In this document: positions 17,774-27,303 of the stretch, in pieces
How the letters are laid out: every line of letters begins with the position of its first letter
Numbering within the stretch: position 1 is the stretch's first letter
Source: Nitrospirota bacterium
GTDB lineage: Bacteria; Nitrospirota; Nitrospiria; Nitrospirales; UBA8639
DNA length: 64,000 nt
Assembly (NCBI GenBank): GCA_011088105.1
Contig: JAALKI010000006.1
Location: forward strand, 1-64,000
Direction of reading: 5' to 3'
The notes under the pieces: generated by a model
The model's input: the letters and a program-made list of their open reading frames with translations, nothing else
Told to the model about the DNA's origin: nothing
Databases searched by the model: none
Translations under genes and position numbers: made by a program

Positions 17774-20635
17774 ATGCGTAACAAAAAATTTGTCTATTAT
17801 TTTGGTGATGGCAAGGCCGAAGGGAAAGGCTCCATGAGAGAACTCCTGGGTGGAAAGGGGGCTGGGCTTGCCGAAATGACGAACCTCAAGATTTCCGTGC
17901 CACCTGGCATCACGATCACCACAGAAGCATGTTTGGAATATTTTAACGCAGGGCAGCAATATCCGGTAAAGATGTGGGAACAAACGCTCCAAGGTCTGAA
18001 ACGAATTGAACGAGCCATGAAGGCGGGATTTGGGGATCCGGCCAGTCCCTTGTTGGTCTCGGTACGATCCGGAGCGCGTGCCTCAATGCCCGGTATGATG
18101 GACACGGTCCTGAATTTGGGGCTCAACTCAAAAACCGTTAAAGGTTTGGCGGCCAAAACTAACAATGAGCGATTTGCCACGGATGCCTATCGACGCTTTA
18201 TCACAATGTTTGGTCACGTTGTGATGAACGTTCCTCGTGAAAAGTTTGAAACCATTCTGGATGAAAAAAAGAAAACCTGTCGGGTGAGCCAGGAAACCGA
18301 TCTTTCTGCGGAAGCCTTAACGGATCTCATTCGCCAGTTTAAACAGCTGGTTCGCCAAGAAACGCGTCAGGAATTTCCGGAAGATCCCTTTATTCAGCTT
18401 CAAATGGGGATTGATGCGGTGTTTCAATCTTGGTTTGGGGATCGAGCAAAGACCTATCGAAAAATTTATGACATCCCAGATTCGTGGGGGACCGCAGTGA
18501 ACATTATGGCCATGGTATTTGGCAATATGGGCGAAACGAGCGGAACGGGTGTGGCCTTTACCCGTGATCCTGCTTCTGGAAAGCGAACATTCTTTGGCGA
18601 ATGTCTTCTCAATGCCCAAGGGGAAGATGTCGTGGCAGGGATTCGTACACCGCTCCCGGTTCAAGCCTTAAAAGAAAAACTGCCCTCCGCGTATAAAGCG
18701 CTCATGGTTACCCAAAAAGCCCTCGAAAAACACTATCGGGACATGCAGGATTTAGAGTTTACCATTCAAGAAAAGAAACTCTACATGCTCCAAACCAGAG
18801 TGGGAAAACGAACGGGCATCGCCGCTGTTCGCACTGCTGTCGATATGGTCAAAGAGGGCTTGATCAGTAAAAAAGAAGCAGTGCAGCGTGTTGCGCCGGA
18901 ACAGTTAGCCCAATATCTCTACCCCATCTTTGAGCGGACAGCAGAAGAAGGCCGACAAGCTGTCGGTAAAGGATTGCCGGCAGGGCCTGGTGCAGCGGCG
19001 GGCAAGATTGCGTTGACCCCGGATCGAGCTGTGGAAATGAAAGCGCGCGGTGAGCGTGCCGTGTTAGTGAGGAAAGAGACAAGCCCAGATGATATTCATG
19101 GTATGCATGCGGCTGAAGGCTTTCTCACGGCGACGGGTGGGATGACCTCTCATGCCGCTGTGGTGGCTAGACAAATGGGAAAAGTCTGTGTTGCCGGGTG
19201 CGAAGCGGTTGAGGTCTTCGCAGATGGGAAACATGTTCGTATTGGAGCGCAACGCTTTCAAGAAGGTGATGACCTTTCGCTCAATGGATTTACAGGGCAG
19301 GTGTACGGTGGGGCTATTCCTGTGATGGATTCAGAGATTGTACAAGTGATTCAAGGCACGCTCTCGGCAGCACAGTCTGAAAAGTATCGGTACTTTTCTA
19401 CGCTCCTGAAGTGGGCAGATGAGTTTAGAGTGCTTCGTGTTCGTGCAAATGCCGATGTCCCAGAGCAGGCCAAGATTGCCAGAGGGTTTGGCGCTGAAGG
19501 CATTGGATTGTGTCGAACCGAACATATGTTTTTTACTGAAGAACGTGCGCCGATTATGCAGCGGATGATTATGGCATCAAGTCAGGAAGAACGGGAACGG
19601 TATCTTGAACAATTACTCCCGTTGCAAAAGCAGGATTTCATTGGGCTCTATCGAGAGATGAAAGGCTTTCCGGTCACGATTCGATTGCTTGATCCTCCGT
19701 TACATGAATTTCTTCCCAAACGCGAACAACTTATGGTGGAGATTGCCCGATTGGAACTGACCAAGAAAGATTCTGTGGCACTGGAAGAAAAACGACGAGT
19801 GTTGGCGAGGGTCGAGGAACTCCATGAATTCAATCCCATGTTAGGTCTTCGGGGTTGCCGGTTAGGGATTACCATGCCTGAGATTACACGGATGCAGGTG
19901 CGGGCCATTATCGAAGCGGCCTGTGAAGTGAAAAAAGAAGGCAAAACCATTGGGACGGAGATTATGGTTCCACTTGTTGGAATGTTGTCTGAAATCAAAG
20001 CGCAAAAGGACCTTGTCCGAGAAGTGGCGGCGGCGACGATGAAGCGTTATGGCGTCAAGTTGTCGTATCTTGTCGGAACCATGATTGAGTTGCCGCGTGC
20101 GGCGGTTTTAGCCAATCATATTGCCGAAGAAGCAGAGTTCTTTTCGTTCGGGACCAATGATTTGACCCAAACCACGTATGGGTTCTCACGGGATGATGCC
20201 GCCAAGTTTACGGGCTTCTATAGAGACAACAATCTCATGGACTTTGATCCCTTTACAGTCCTTGATCGTGAGGGGGTTGGAGCTGTGATGAAATTGGCTA
20301 TGGATGAAGGTCGCAAAACGCGTCCTGACATTAAACTCAGTATTTGCGGTGAACATGGAGGGGAGCCAAGTTCGGTGGAATTTTGTCATGAGTTAGGGCT
20401 CAATTATGTGAGTTGTTCTCCCTATCGCGTGTCAATTGCTCGATTGGCAGCCGCTCAAGCAGCCATCGCTGCGGATGACCAAAGAAGGGCCATCAAGAAA
20501 GCACCCAAAAAACAGATGAAGTCATCTCAACGACAAGCTCGTGCGGCTTCAGCCACAAAATCCAAGGCCGGTCGTGTGTCTTCAGGTAAGCAATCCTCCC
20601 ATTCAAAATCCCGCCCACGTTCAGTACGAAAGTGA
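17774..20635 (+). CDS. ppdK: pyruvate, phosphate dikinase
   Basis: This 953-residue enzyme interconverts pyruvate, ATP and Pi with phosphoenolpyruvate, AMP and PPi. The ATP-grasp domain is N-terminal. The swivelling phosphohistidine is H460 in GGMTSHAAVVARQMG, and the C-terminal TIM barrel carries the FGTNDLTQTTYG motif and the catalytic cysteine in SICGEHGGEP. RBS AAAGGAG precedes the ATG. The last ~45 residues are an added basic, Ser/Ala/Lys/Arg-rich tail. In autotrophs using the reductive TCA cycle the enzyme typically feeds pyruvate toward gluconeogenesis. Confidence 0.96.
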   Translation: MRNKKFVYYFGDGKAEGKGSMRELLGGKGAGLAEMTNLKISVPPGITITTEACLEYFNAGQQYPVKMWEQTLQGLKRIERAMKAGFGDPASPLLVSVRSGARASMPGMMDTVLNLGLNSKTVKGLAAKTNNERFATDAYRRFITMFGHVVMNVPREKFETILDEKKKTCRVSQETDLSAEALTDLIRQFKQLVRQETRQEFPEDPFIQLQMGIDAVFQSWFGDRAKTYRKIYDIPDSWGTAVNIMAMVFGNMGETSGTGVAFTRDPASGKRTFFGECLLNAQGEDVVAGIRTPLPVQALKEKLPSAYKALMVTQKALEKHYRDMQDLEFTIQEKKLYMLQTRVGKRTGIAAVRTAVDMVKEGLISKKEAVQRVAPEQLAQYLYPIFERTAEEGRQAVGKGLPAGPGAAAGKIALTPDRAVEMKARGERAVLVRKETSPDDIHGMHAAEGFLTATGGMTSHAAVVARQMGKVCVAGCEAVEVFADGKHVRIGAQRFQEGDDLSLNGFTGQVYGGAIPVMDSEIVQVIQGTLSAAQSEKYRYFSTLLKWADEFRVLRVRANADVPEQAKIARGFGAEGIGLCRTEHMFFTEERAPIMQRMIMASSQEERERYLEQLLPLQKQDFIGLYREMKGFPVTIRLLDPPLHEFLPKREQLMVEIARLELTKKDSVALEEKRRVLARVEELHEFNPMLGLRGCRLGITMPEITRMQVRAIIEAACEVKKEGKTIGTEIMVPLVGMLSEIKAQKDLVREVAAATMKRYGVKLSYLVGTMIELPRAAVLANHIAEEAEFFSFGTNDLTQTTYGFSRDDAAKFTGFYRDNNLMDFDPFTVLDREGVGAVMKLAMDEGRKTRPDIKLSICGEHGGEPSSVEFCHELGLNYVSCSPYRVSIARLAAAQAAIAADDQRRAIKKAPKKQMKSSQRQARAASATKSKAGRVSSGKQSSHSKSRPRSVRK

Positions 20636-21756
20636 AAGATCAGCTCACTGATCGCTATTTCATGAAATGTGTTCTTCGGCTTGCAGCCAAGGGGCGTGGC
20701 TCCACGAGCCCAAATCCCATGGTTGGAGCTATTGTCGTGGCTGATGGCCAAGTCGTTGCACAAAGCTATCATGCCAAGGTTGGCGGCCCGCATGCCGAAG
20801 TCCTAGCTCTTAAACATGCCGGCGAGGCAGCACATGGGGCGACTTTGTATGTGAATCTAGAACCATGTTGTCACATCAATAAACGAACACCTCCTTGTGT
20901 GCCGAGTATCATGACTTCGGGAATTCGTCGCGTAGTTATCGGCGTGCAAGATCCAAACCCGCTGGTGCAGGGACAAGGTATTCGTCGGCTTCAAAAATCT
21001 GGGATCATCGTGGATGTAGGGTGTCTCGAAAGCGAGGCTGCTCGACTCAATGAAGGATATGGTCATTGGATTCGGACGAGACAGCCTTTTGTCATCCTGA
21101 AGGCGGCCATGACACTGGATGGAAAAATTGCGACGGCTAGTGGTGAATCCAAATGGATCACCGGTGAGCAAGCGAGAAAACATGTCCACAGAACTCGAAG
21201 CCAAGTGGATGCTATTTTGGTAGGGATCAGCACGATCCTCAAGGACGATCCACACTTGACGGTACGAGGTCTTTCTCAGTCTTCAATTCGTCAACCATTG
21301 AGAATTGTGTTGGATAGTCGGCTTCGCATTCCACTGAGAGCCAATATACTGAAATCAGAGAGTGGAATGGGGGTCCTTGTTGCCACCACGGCTAAGGCAT
21401 CCGTACAGCGCCTGAATAAACTTCGTTCCAAAGGGGTGACCGTGTGGGTGTTACCATCACGAAAAGGGCATGTGTCACTACCAATATTATTGAAACGATT
21501 GGGGGCTACGGATATTACCTCTGTCTTGGTTGAAGGAGGAAGTGAAGTCAATGCCAGCTTCATACAATCTCGTCTCGTTCATCAAGTCATGTTGTATGTT
21601 GCCCCAAAATTGTTGGGTGGCGATGACGCCAAAAATCTGATTGGTGGAACATCGCCAAAACGATTACTGCAAACTGTATCGCTAATGAATAGACAGATAC
21701 GGCAAATGGGTGAGGATTTTCTCATTACTGGCGTTCCACAATACCATGCATCGTGA
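20632..21756 (+). CDS. ribD: bifunctional riboflavin deaminase/reductase RibD
   Basis: This 374-residue enzyme combines an N-terminal pyrimidine deaminase with a C-terminal NADPH-dependent reductase, two steps of riboflavin synthesis. Zinc ligands are the histidine of PHAEVLAL and the cysteines of EPCCHINKRTPPC. The reductase half starts near KAAMTLDGKIATASGES. The GTG start at 20632 overlaps the ppdK stop, which implies coupled translation; an ATG at 20662 is an alternative. No FMN riboswitch is visible. Confidence 0.93.
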   Translation: MKDQLTDRYFMKCVLRLAAKGRGSTSPNPMVGAIVVADGQVVAQSYHAKVGGPHAEVLALKHAGEAAHGATLYVNLEPCCHINKRTPPCVPSIMTSGIRRVVIGVQDPNPLVQGQGIRRLQKSGIIVDVGCLESEAARLNEGYGHWIRTRQPFVILKAAMTLDGKIATASGESKWITGEQARKHVHRTRSQVDAILVGISTILKDDPHLTVRGLSQSSIRQPLRIVLDSRLRIPLRANILKSESGMGVLVATTAKASVQRLNKLRSKGVTVWVLPSRKGHVSLPILLKRLGATDITSVLVEGGSEVNASFIQSRLVHQVMLYVAPKLLGGDDAKNLIGGTSPKRLLQTVSLMNRQIRQMGEDFLITGVPQYHAS

Positions 21757-21976
21757 TCATGGAAACCAAAAGATTGCAACTCAGTATCCCAAGCGTCTCC
21801 TGGCACTTTCACCGAAAGATCCAACTGTCCATGCATTGCTCCAACAGTTGTAAAAATCATGAGAAAACTGATACTGCGGACAGTATGAAACCCATAGGAT
21901 GTTTTGCTACTCTCCTCCGCCAGCCTTCATTAAGTATTTCAAAAGTTTTTTCACCAAAAGGAAATGATTCATCGGC

Positions 21977-22960
21977 ATGACACTGTCCACTAAAGTTCTT
22001 CTCGGACTAGCCCTTGGCATAGGTACAGGGGTGTTCTTGGGAGAAATAGCAGCACCCCTTCAGATCGTCGGAGAGGTGTTCATTCAGCTTCTACAAATGA
22101 CCGTTCTTCCCTACGTTGTAGCTTCGTTGATTGTTGGTTTAGGACGTTTGACCTATGGGGAGGCGATTGCCCTTGCAAAGACAGGGGGAACACTGCTTTT
22201 GGTATTATGGGCGTTTACCCTTAGTTTGGTGATCCTGATGCCTCTGATGTTTCCGAATTGGGAAACCGCGTCACTTTTCAGCACAACATTGGTCGAAGAA
22301 AAAAAACCATTTAATTTCGTGGAGCTCTACATTCCTGCGAATCCGTTTTATTCCTTGGCCAACAATTTGGTGCCAGCGGTGGTGTTATTTAGCATGGTCA
22401 TGGGTATTGCACTGATAGGAGTCCAGAAAAAAGAGCTGTTGCTCGAACCCCTCTCGGTTTTGGTTAATGTGCTCATGAAAATTACTGGGTTTGTCGTGCA
22501 GTTAGCGCCTTTCGGAATCTTTGCAATTGCCGCGAGTGCGGCAGGGACTATGAACGTGGAAGAAGTGGGGCGATGGCAAATATACTTGCTGGCATATGTC
22601 GTTGTTTGGGCTTTGTTGACATTTTGGGTGTTGCCGGCTTTCGTGACTAGCTTGACGCCACTGACCTATCGAGATGTGCTTGGACATACCAAGGATGTTC
22701 TCATTACGGCCTTTGCAACCGGAAATCTCTTAATTGTGCTTCCCATGTTAGTAGAAAAGAGTAAAGAGCTGTTGGCAAAATATGATCTTCGCACAGAAGA
22801 AGCTCATTCGGCCGTGGGCGTGATTGTGCCTACGGCATTTACCTTTCCCAATTGCGGCAAACTTTTGACCTTGAGCTTTATTCTGTTCGCCGGGTGGTTT
22901 GCAGATGTTCCAATAGCGATCCAGGAATATCCGGCTTTTCTCTCAGTGGGGGCTCTTTAG
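21977..22960 (+). CDS. dicarboxylate/amino acid:cation symporter (SDF family), N-terminal part of frameshifted fusion
   Basis: These 327 residues cover most of a DAACS/GltP-type transporter, with about seven membrane helices. The conserved VIVPTAFTFPNCGK segment, equivalent to the substrate-binding hairpin, lies near residue 281. The frame stops at TAG 22958-22960. The natural continuation (LFSFFGSVPVAIPF...) lies in the next frame and joins the downstream gene. The shift maps to the G5 run at 22948-22952. Neighbouring sequence identity of the two halves shows one gene broken by a single base. Confidence 0.8.
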   Translation: MTLSTKVLLGLALGIGTGVFLGEIAAPLQIVGEVFIQLLQMTVLPYVVASLIVGLGRLTYGEAIALAKTGGTLLLVLWAFTLSLVILMPLMFPNWETASLFSTTLVEEKKPFNFVELYIPANPFYSLANNLVPAVVLFSMVMGIALIGVQKKELLLEPLSVLVNVLMKITGFVVQLAPFGIFAIAASAAGTMNVEEVGRWQIYLLAYVVVWALLTFWVLPAFVTSLTPLTYRDVLGHTKDVLITAFATGNLLIVLPMLVEKSKELLAKYDLRTEEAHSAVGVIVPTAFTFPNCGKLLTLSFILFAGWFADVPIAIQEYPAFLSVGAL

Positions 22961-22994
22961 CTTTTTTGGCAGTGTTCCTGTAGCCATTCCTTTT

Positions 22995-24128
22995 TTGCTG
23001 GATCTCTTCCGCATTCCCACGGATATGTTTCAGCTCTTTCTAGTGAGCGATGTCCTCATTTCTCGTTTTGGAACCCAATTGGCGGCTTTGCATACTTTGG
23101 TTTTAGCGCTGTTAGGTCCTTTTGCCCTGAGCAAGCGCTTGAATGTGCAATGGAAAAATCTGCTGCGTTATGCCGTCGTCACGGTGGTGGTATGTGGGAT
23201 AAGTGTGGCAGGGACAGTGTTCCTCTTGGGTGCAGCGCCCGAGCCGGATTACACGAAATACCGGACCTTTGCGCAAAAGGACTTTTTACATGACTCGGTC
23301 TTAGTAAAGGGCATCAAGCCGTTATCGATGGAATCGTTGCAAAGTAACCTTAAGTTACCCAGGCTTCAAATCATTAAAGAACGAGGGGTGATACGAGTGG
23401 GGTACATGAAAGATACTTTGCCCTTGGCATTTTTTAATTCAGATGGACAATTAGTCGGTTTGGGGGTGGAACTGGCGCATCTGTTAGCCAGAGAGCTGAA
23501 TGTGAGCCTCGAATTTGTCCTTGTGAATCGAGAAACAATGGCCATGGCATTGAATGATGGCCGATGTGATGTGGTGGTATCTGGGATAGTAGCGACGCCC
23601 CAACACGTGCAAGTCATTGACTTTTCTGCCGCCTTTATGGATGCCACCTTTGCCTTTATCGTCCAGGATTATCTTCGACATGAATTTGGAAGTTGGGAGG
23701 ACGTAAAAAAAATGAAGGGCCTTAAGGTTGGGCTTCCCAGCAAGTCTCCCTGTTTTACCGCATTACTGCGTGAAGAGTTGCCCCAGGCTTCAGTAATATC
23801 TCTTGAGTCGGCACGCGAATTTTTTACAGACCAGCAACGTATGATTGATGCTCTCGTTTATGGGGCAGAGCAAGGATCGGCTTGGACATTAATATATCCA
23901 GAATTTGCCGTGGTGGTCCCACGTCCCATTCCGTTAACAGCTCCTGTTGTGTTTCCATTACCGCTGGAAGAAAGAGAATTAGCCGATTTTGTCAATACCT
24001 GGATCGCGTTAAAGAAAAAGGATGGAACGATGCATCGTCTGTTTGCTCATTGGATTCAAGGTCAGGAAACGGGAGAACAAGAACCTCGGTGGTCCATCAT
24101 CCGCAATGTCCTCCATTGGGTCAAATAA
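22995..24128 (+). CDS. C-terminal part of SDF transporter fused to family-3 solute-binding domain
   Basis: This 377-residue frame starts inside the last transporter helices (IPFLLDLFRIPTDMFQL) and ends with a periplasmic binding protein domain of the SBP_bac_3 type from about residue 118 (RGVIRVGYMKDTLPLAFFNSDGQ, then LVGLGVELAHLLARELNV). With the preceding frame it forms a ~717-residue transporter whose own C-terminus carries the ligand-binding domain. TTG at 22995 is only the first start-like codon after the shift; no ribosome binding site is present, so it is probably not a separate gene. Confidence 0.8.
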   Translation: MLDLFRIPTDMFQLFLVSDVLISRFGTQLAALHTLVLALLGPFALSKRLNVQWKNLLRYAVVTVVVCGISVAGTVFLLGAAPEPDYTKYRTFAQKDFLHDSVLVKGIKPLSMESLQSNLKLPRLQIIKERGVIRVGYMKDTLPLAFFNSDGQLVGLGVELAHLLARELNVSLEFVLVNRETMAMALNDGRCDVVVSGIVATPQHVQVIDFSAAFMDATFAFIVQDYLRHEFGSWEDVKKMKGLKVGLPSKSPCFTALLREELPQASVISLESAREFFTDQQRMIDALVYGAEQGSAWTLIYPEFAVVVPRPIPLTAPVVFPLPLEERELADFVNTWIALKKKDGTMHRLFAHWIQGQETGEQEPRWSIIRNVLHWVK

Positions 24129-24221
24129 CGATGCACCATGTGTTTTAGCACTTGATTTCCCAAAAATGGTTTCAAAGCAACAGATCAGAGTATTGATTTC
24201 CTTAATCGCGAAGGTCTTTTT

Positions 24222-26450
24222 TTGAGAAAACTCGTTTCTAGCATAATTTTTGCGTTTTCCGTTTTCATTCTAGGGGTTGCCCAAAGCCAAGCGTATGATT
24301 ACCCTCTGAGTGATCCTTTTGTCGCCACAGTGGTGGGGACTCCGAATGCGTACAAAGCTGACCTGCCTCCTGACATTCCGACAAAAAATTTAGAGTTGGT
24401 CGTTTTTGAAGAACGAGAGGCCCCGGATGTGCTCTGGCATAGTCAAGCCCTACGCTATTCTCTCGTTCGACAAGACCACCCGGCTCCGTTAATTTTTGTG
24501 ATTGCGGGTACTGGGGCTGGGTACAACTCACCAAAAATGCAAATGCTCCAACGAGCATTTTATCAAGCCGGCTTTCATGTGCTGTCGCTCTCGTCCCCTA
24601 CTCATCCGAATTTCATGGTGTCCGCTTCCACCACAGGCGTTCCTGGGCATTTCATGGAAGATGCGCAGGATTTGTACCGGGTGATGGTGTTGGCTTGGTT
24701 GCAGATCCAGAAGGAGATTGAGGTCACGGAATTTTATCTGACTGGATATAGTCTGGGGGCTGCGCAGGCAGCCTTTGTGGCTCAATTGGATGAAGGCCGC
24801 GGCACATTTCAGTTTGAAAAAGCATTGTTGATTAACCCACCGGTGAGTTTGTATACATCGGCGTTGATTCTTGATGAGATGTTGACCCAAAATCTCTCAG
24901 ACGATCCCGAAAGTGTCCACCAGTTTTTCGATCAGACATTTCAAACCTTTTCAGAAGTGTATCAAACTGGGGATTTTGTGAATTTTGGCAGTGAATTTCT
25001 TTATGCGGCGTATAAACAAAAGTCTCCTTCACAGGAAAAGATAGCCGCACTGATCGGCATTGATTTTCGGATGTCCTCTGCCAGTATGGTTTTCACGTCC
25101 GATGTGTTAATCAATGCTGGATATATCAAACCCAAAGACCTCAAACTCTCCTCCACAGATACCCTGACAGATTATTATAAAGTCTCAGTTCGTGTGAGTT
25201 TTCGTGAGTATTTTGAAGACCTGTTTTCTCCGTATTTTCAAAGACGGTATCCTGGTTTAAATGAAAGGATGTTGATTCGCAATCTGAGTCTGCGGTCCAT
25301 AGAACCCTATTTGCGGCGAGCTACGGAGCTCGCAGTGGTTCATAATGCCGATGATCTCATTCTGGGCCCCGGTGAATTATCCTACCTCCAGGATGTCTTT
25401 GGGACTCGTGCCAAGGTGTATCCGAAAGGCGGCCACTGCGGAAATATTGACCATCGTGACAACGTGGCGTACATGGTTAATTTCTTCCAAGGCCAGACGG
25501 GGTCGGCAACGTCTTCAGATCCGGGTCCTCTCGTTCACCCTGTAAACAAGACGACCAACTCAAAAAATCACAATCTGCATGAGTCAATGGAGTTGGCCCA
25601 TTTTGTTTCCACGCCCTCTTCCGTCATCACTTCCGAACCAGTATTGAATCAACATATCGAACGAAATCGTCTACGGTCTCAAACTGCTGAACACATTGCA
25701 TCGCCGATTGAACAAGAAGAGTTGTACTTCGAATCCATCAAACCAGGCAGGTCTTTGGGAAATCAGACATCTGAAAATCGAAATCTGCTCGTTCAGGAGG
25801 ACAACGCACCGCATTCCAATCGTTCTTTAACCAATGAGCCCCAAAAGCCAGTCAGTAAAATTGTGAAATCTGATGCACGCTATGCCATTGATATCTATGA
25901 CCCTTGGGAAGGGTTTAACCGAACCATGTATAATTTTAACGCTCAACTTGATGACTATGTCTTTCTGCCGGTCGTCTCTGGGTATGAAGCGGTTATGCCT
26001 GACTATGTGGAAGATCGGATTTCTAACTTTTTTTCGAATATCGATGATATCAGAAATTTATTAAATGCTTTGTTGCAGCTCAAGCCAGAGGTCACTCTTA
26101 GAACTGCAGGTCGATTTCTCGTTAATTCGACGGTGGGCCTCGGAGGGCTGTGGGACCATGCAACTGGCTGGGGGCTACCGCAACAGACAGAAGACTTCGG
26201 TCAAACCCTTGGTCATTATGGAGTCGGTAATGGTCAATACGTAGTATTGCCCATTTTCGGGCCTTCTAATTTGCGTGACACTTCCGGGTTTGCCGTTGAT
26301 AAAGTGGCCCAATATTTTTACCTCTATGTGCCCGTGAATTTGAACAACACACCCGAATTTGGTCTTCCCTACTCCTTCATGAATTCCATCGACAGCCGAC
26401 ACAAAATAAGTTTTCGCTATAAGGCCCGTCAATTGGAAATCGAGAAGTAG
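24222..26450 (+). CDS. exported serine hydrolase fused to MlaA/VacJ domain
   Basis: This 742-residue protein has a signal peptide (residues 1-24, VAQSQA before the cleavage site) and no lipobox. An alpha/beta-hydrolase domain follows, with nucleophile elbow GYSLG (S177), acid D377 or D378, and H405 in GGHCGN. A ~130-residue polar linker (about 420-550) leads to an MlaA domain from DPWEGFNRTMYNFN (about residue 559) to the end. MlaA is the outer-membrane component that removes misplaced phospholipids; a fused lipase/esterase could cleave them. The start is TTG with a poor ribosome binding site. Confidence 0.85.
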   Translation: MRKLVSSIIFAFSVFILGVAQSQAYDYPLSDPFVATVVGTPNAYKADLPPDIPTKNLELVVFEEREAPDVLWHSQALRYSLVRQDHPAPLIFVIAGTGAGYNSPKMQMLQRAFYQAGFHVLSLSSPTHPNFMVSASTTGVPGHFMEDAQDLYRVMVLAWLQIQKEIEVTEFYLTGYSLGAAQAAFVAQLDEGRGTFQFEKALLINPPVSLYTSALILDEMLTQNLSDDPESVHQFFDQTFQTFSEVYQTGDFVNFGSEFLYAAYKQKSPSQEKIAALIGIDFRMSSASMVFTSDVLINAGYIKPKDLKLSSTDTLTDYYKVSVRVSFREYFEDLFSPYFQRRYPGLNERMLIRNLSLRSIEPYLRRATELAVVHNADDLILGPGELSYLQDVFGTRAKVYPKGGHCGNIDHRDNVAYMVNFFQGQTGSATSSDPGPLVHPVNKTTNSKNHNLHESMELAHFVSTPSSVITSEPVLNQHIERNRLRSQTAEHIASPIEQEELYFESIKPGRSLGNQTSENRNLLVQEDNAPHSNRSLTNEPQKPVSKIVKSDARYAIDIYDPWEGFNRTMYNFNAQLDDYVFLPVVSGYEAVMPDYVEDRISNFFSNIDDIRNLLNALLQLKPEVTLRTAGRFLVNSTVGLGGLWDHATGWGLPQQTEDFGQTLGHYGVGNGQYVVLPIFGPSNLRDTSGFAVDKVAQYFYLYVPVNLNNTPEFGLPYSFMNSIDSRHKISFRYKARQLEIEK

Positions 26451-26568
26451 AGTGCTCTCTGTAAAAGGAAAAGTGATCCTGAAATGACAATGGTTGTAAA
26501 GGCTATTCTGTTAAAACCAAAATATAGACATTTGAGGTATCGAGAGTATAGATCGGAGGTGTTCTCCA

Positions 26569-27240
26569 ATTCGGTTTAATGCCATCACTTGTCTTCTCGG
26601 GTGCATGCTTGCATTTGGGGGCTGTGAAACATCTTACCAGGCCAAGCAGGTCAAACCATCGGGGTTTCTTGATTATTCTCTTCTCCGAAAAGGTGGAGAA
26701 GGGGAAGCCTTGTATGTGTACCGCAACCCCAAAGCCGATTTTTCGACGTACGACAAAGTTCTCTTTGATAAGGTCATGGTCTGGCGAGGGAAAGGATCAA
26801 CCCTCAATGATTTTTCCCAAGAAGATCTGCAATGTTTAGGAAGCCTCCTGCGGAATAAGGTTCTGGCTGCACTCTCTTCTGATTATGAAATTGTATACGA
26901 ATCTGGACCAGGCGTGATGCGGATTCAAGTCGCCTTAACCGAACTAGAAAAATCATCCACGGTGATGGATACAATCTCCACAGTATTGCCCGCTGCTTTA
27001 GCACTCTCGGAAGTGAAACGAGTTACAACCGGAACGCATGCGTTTGTTGGCAAAGCCAGTATCGAAGGGAAAATTACGGATGGTCAAACAGGAGAACTCC
27101 TTCTCGCGGCTGTTGATCGTCGAACAGGTGGAAAACGCCTTGAAGGTAAAACGTCTTCCCTGCACCAAGTAGAAGAAATTTATCAATTTTGGGCAGATCG
27201 CCTCAGTCAAAGGCTCAGGGAGTGGCGTATTCATAAATGA
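26569..27240 (+). CDS. DUF3313-type lipoprotein, copy 1
   Basis: This is one of four paralogues in the window. The mature domain has the family hallmarks GFL-DYSLLRKGGEGEALYVYRNP, GPGVMRIQVALTE, FVGKASIEGKITD and LLAAVDRRTGG. The first ATG (26605) cuts the signal peptide. Reading on upstream in frame gives MRFNAITCLLGCMLAFGGC, a clean lipoprotein signal, if translation starts at ATT 26569, nine bases after GGAGG at 26555-26559. Function of the family is unknown; the proteins are expected at the outer membrane. Confidence 0.75.
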   Translation: MRFNAITCLLGCMLAFGGCETSYQAKQVKPSGFLDYSLLRKGGEGEALYVYRNPKADFSTYDKVLFDKVMVWRGKGSTLNDFSQEDLQCLGSLLRNKVLAALSSDYEIVYESGPGVMRIQVALTELEKSSTVMDTISTVLPAALALSEVKRVTTGTHAFVGKASIEGKITDGQTGELLLAAVDRRTGGKRLEGKTSSLHQVEEIYQFWADRLSQRLREWRIHK

Positions 27241-27303
27241 AAGGATTTTCTCTGTAACATAAACGATAGAAAATTACTCGCTTCTAGGAATAGGAATCTT
27301 TGG

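Noticed and set aside
21753-21980. 75-codon open frame after ribD
   Set aside because: It overlaps the ribD stop, has no family likeness and no good start signal.
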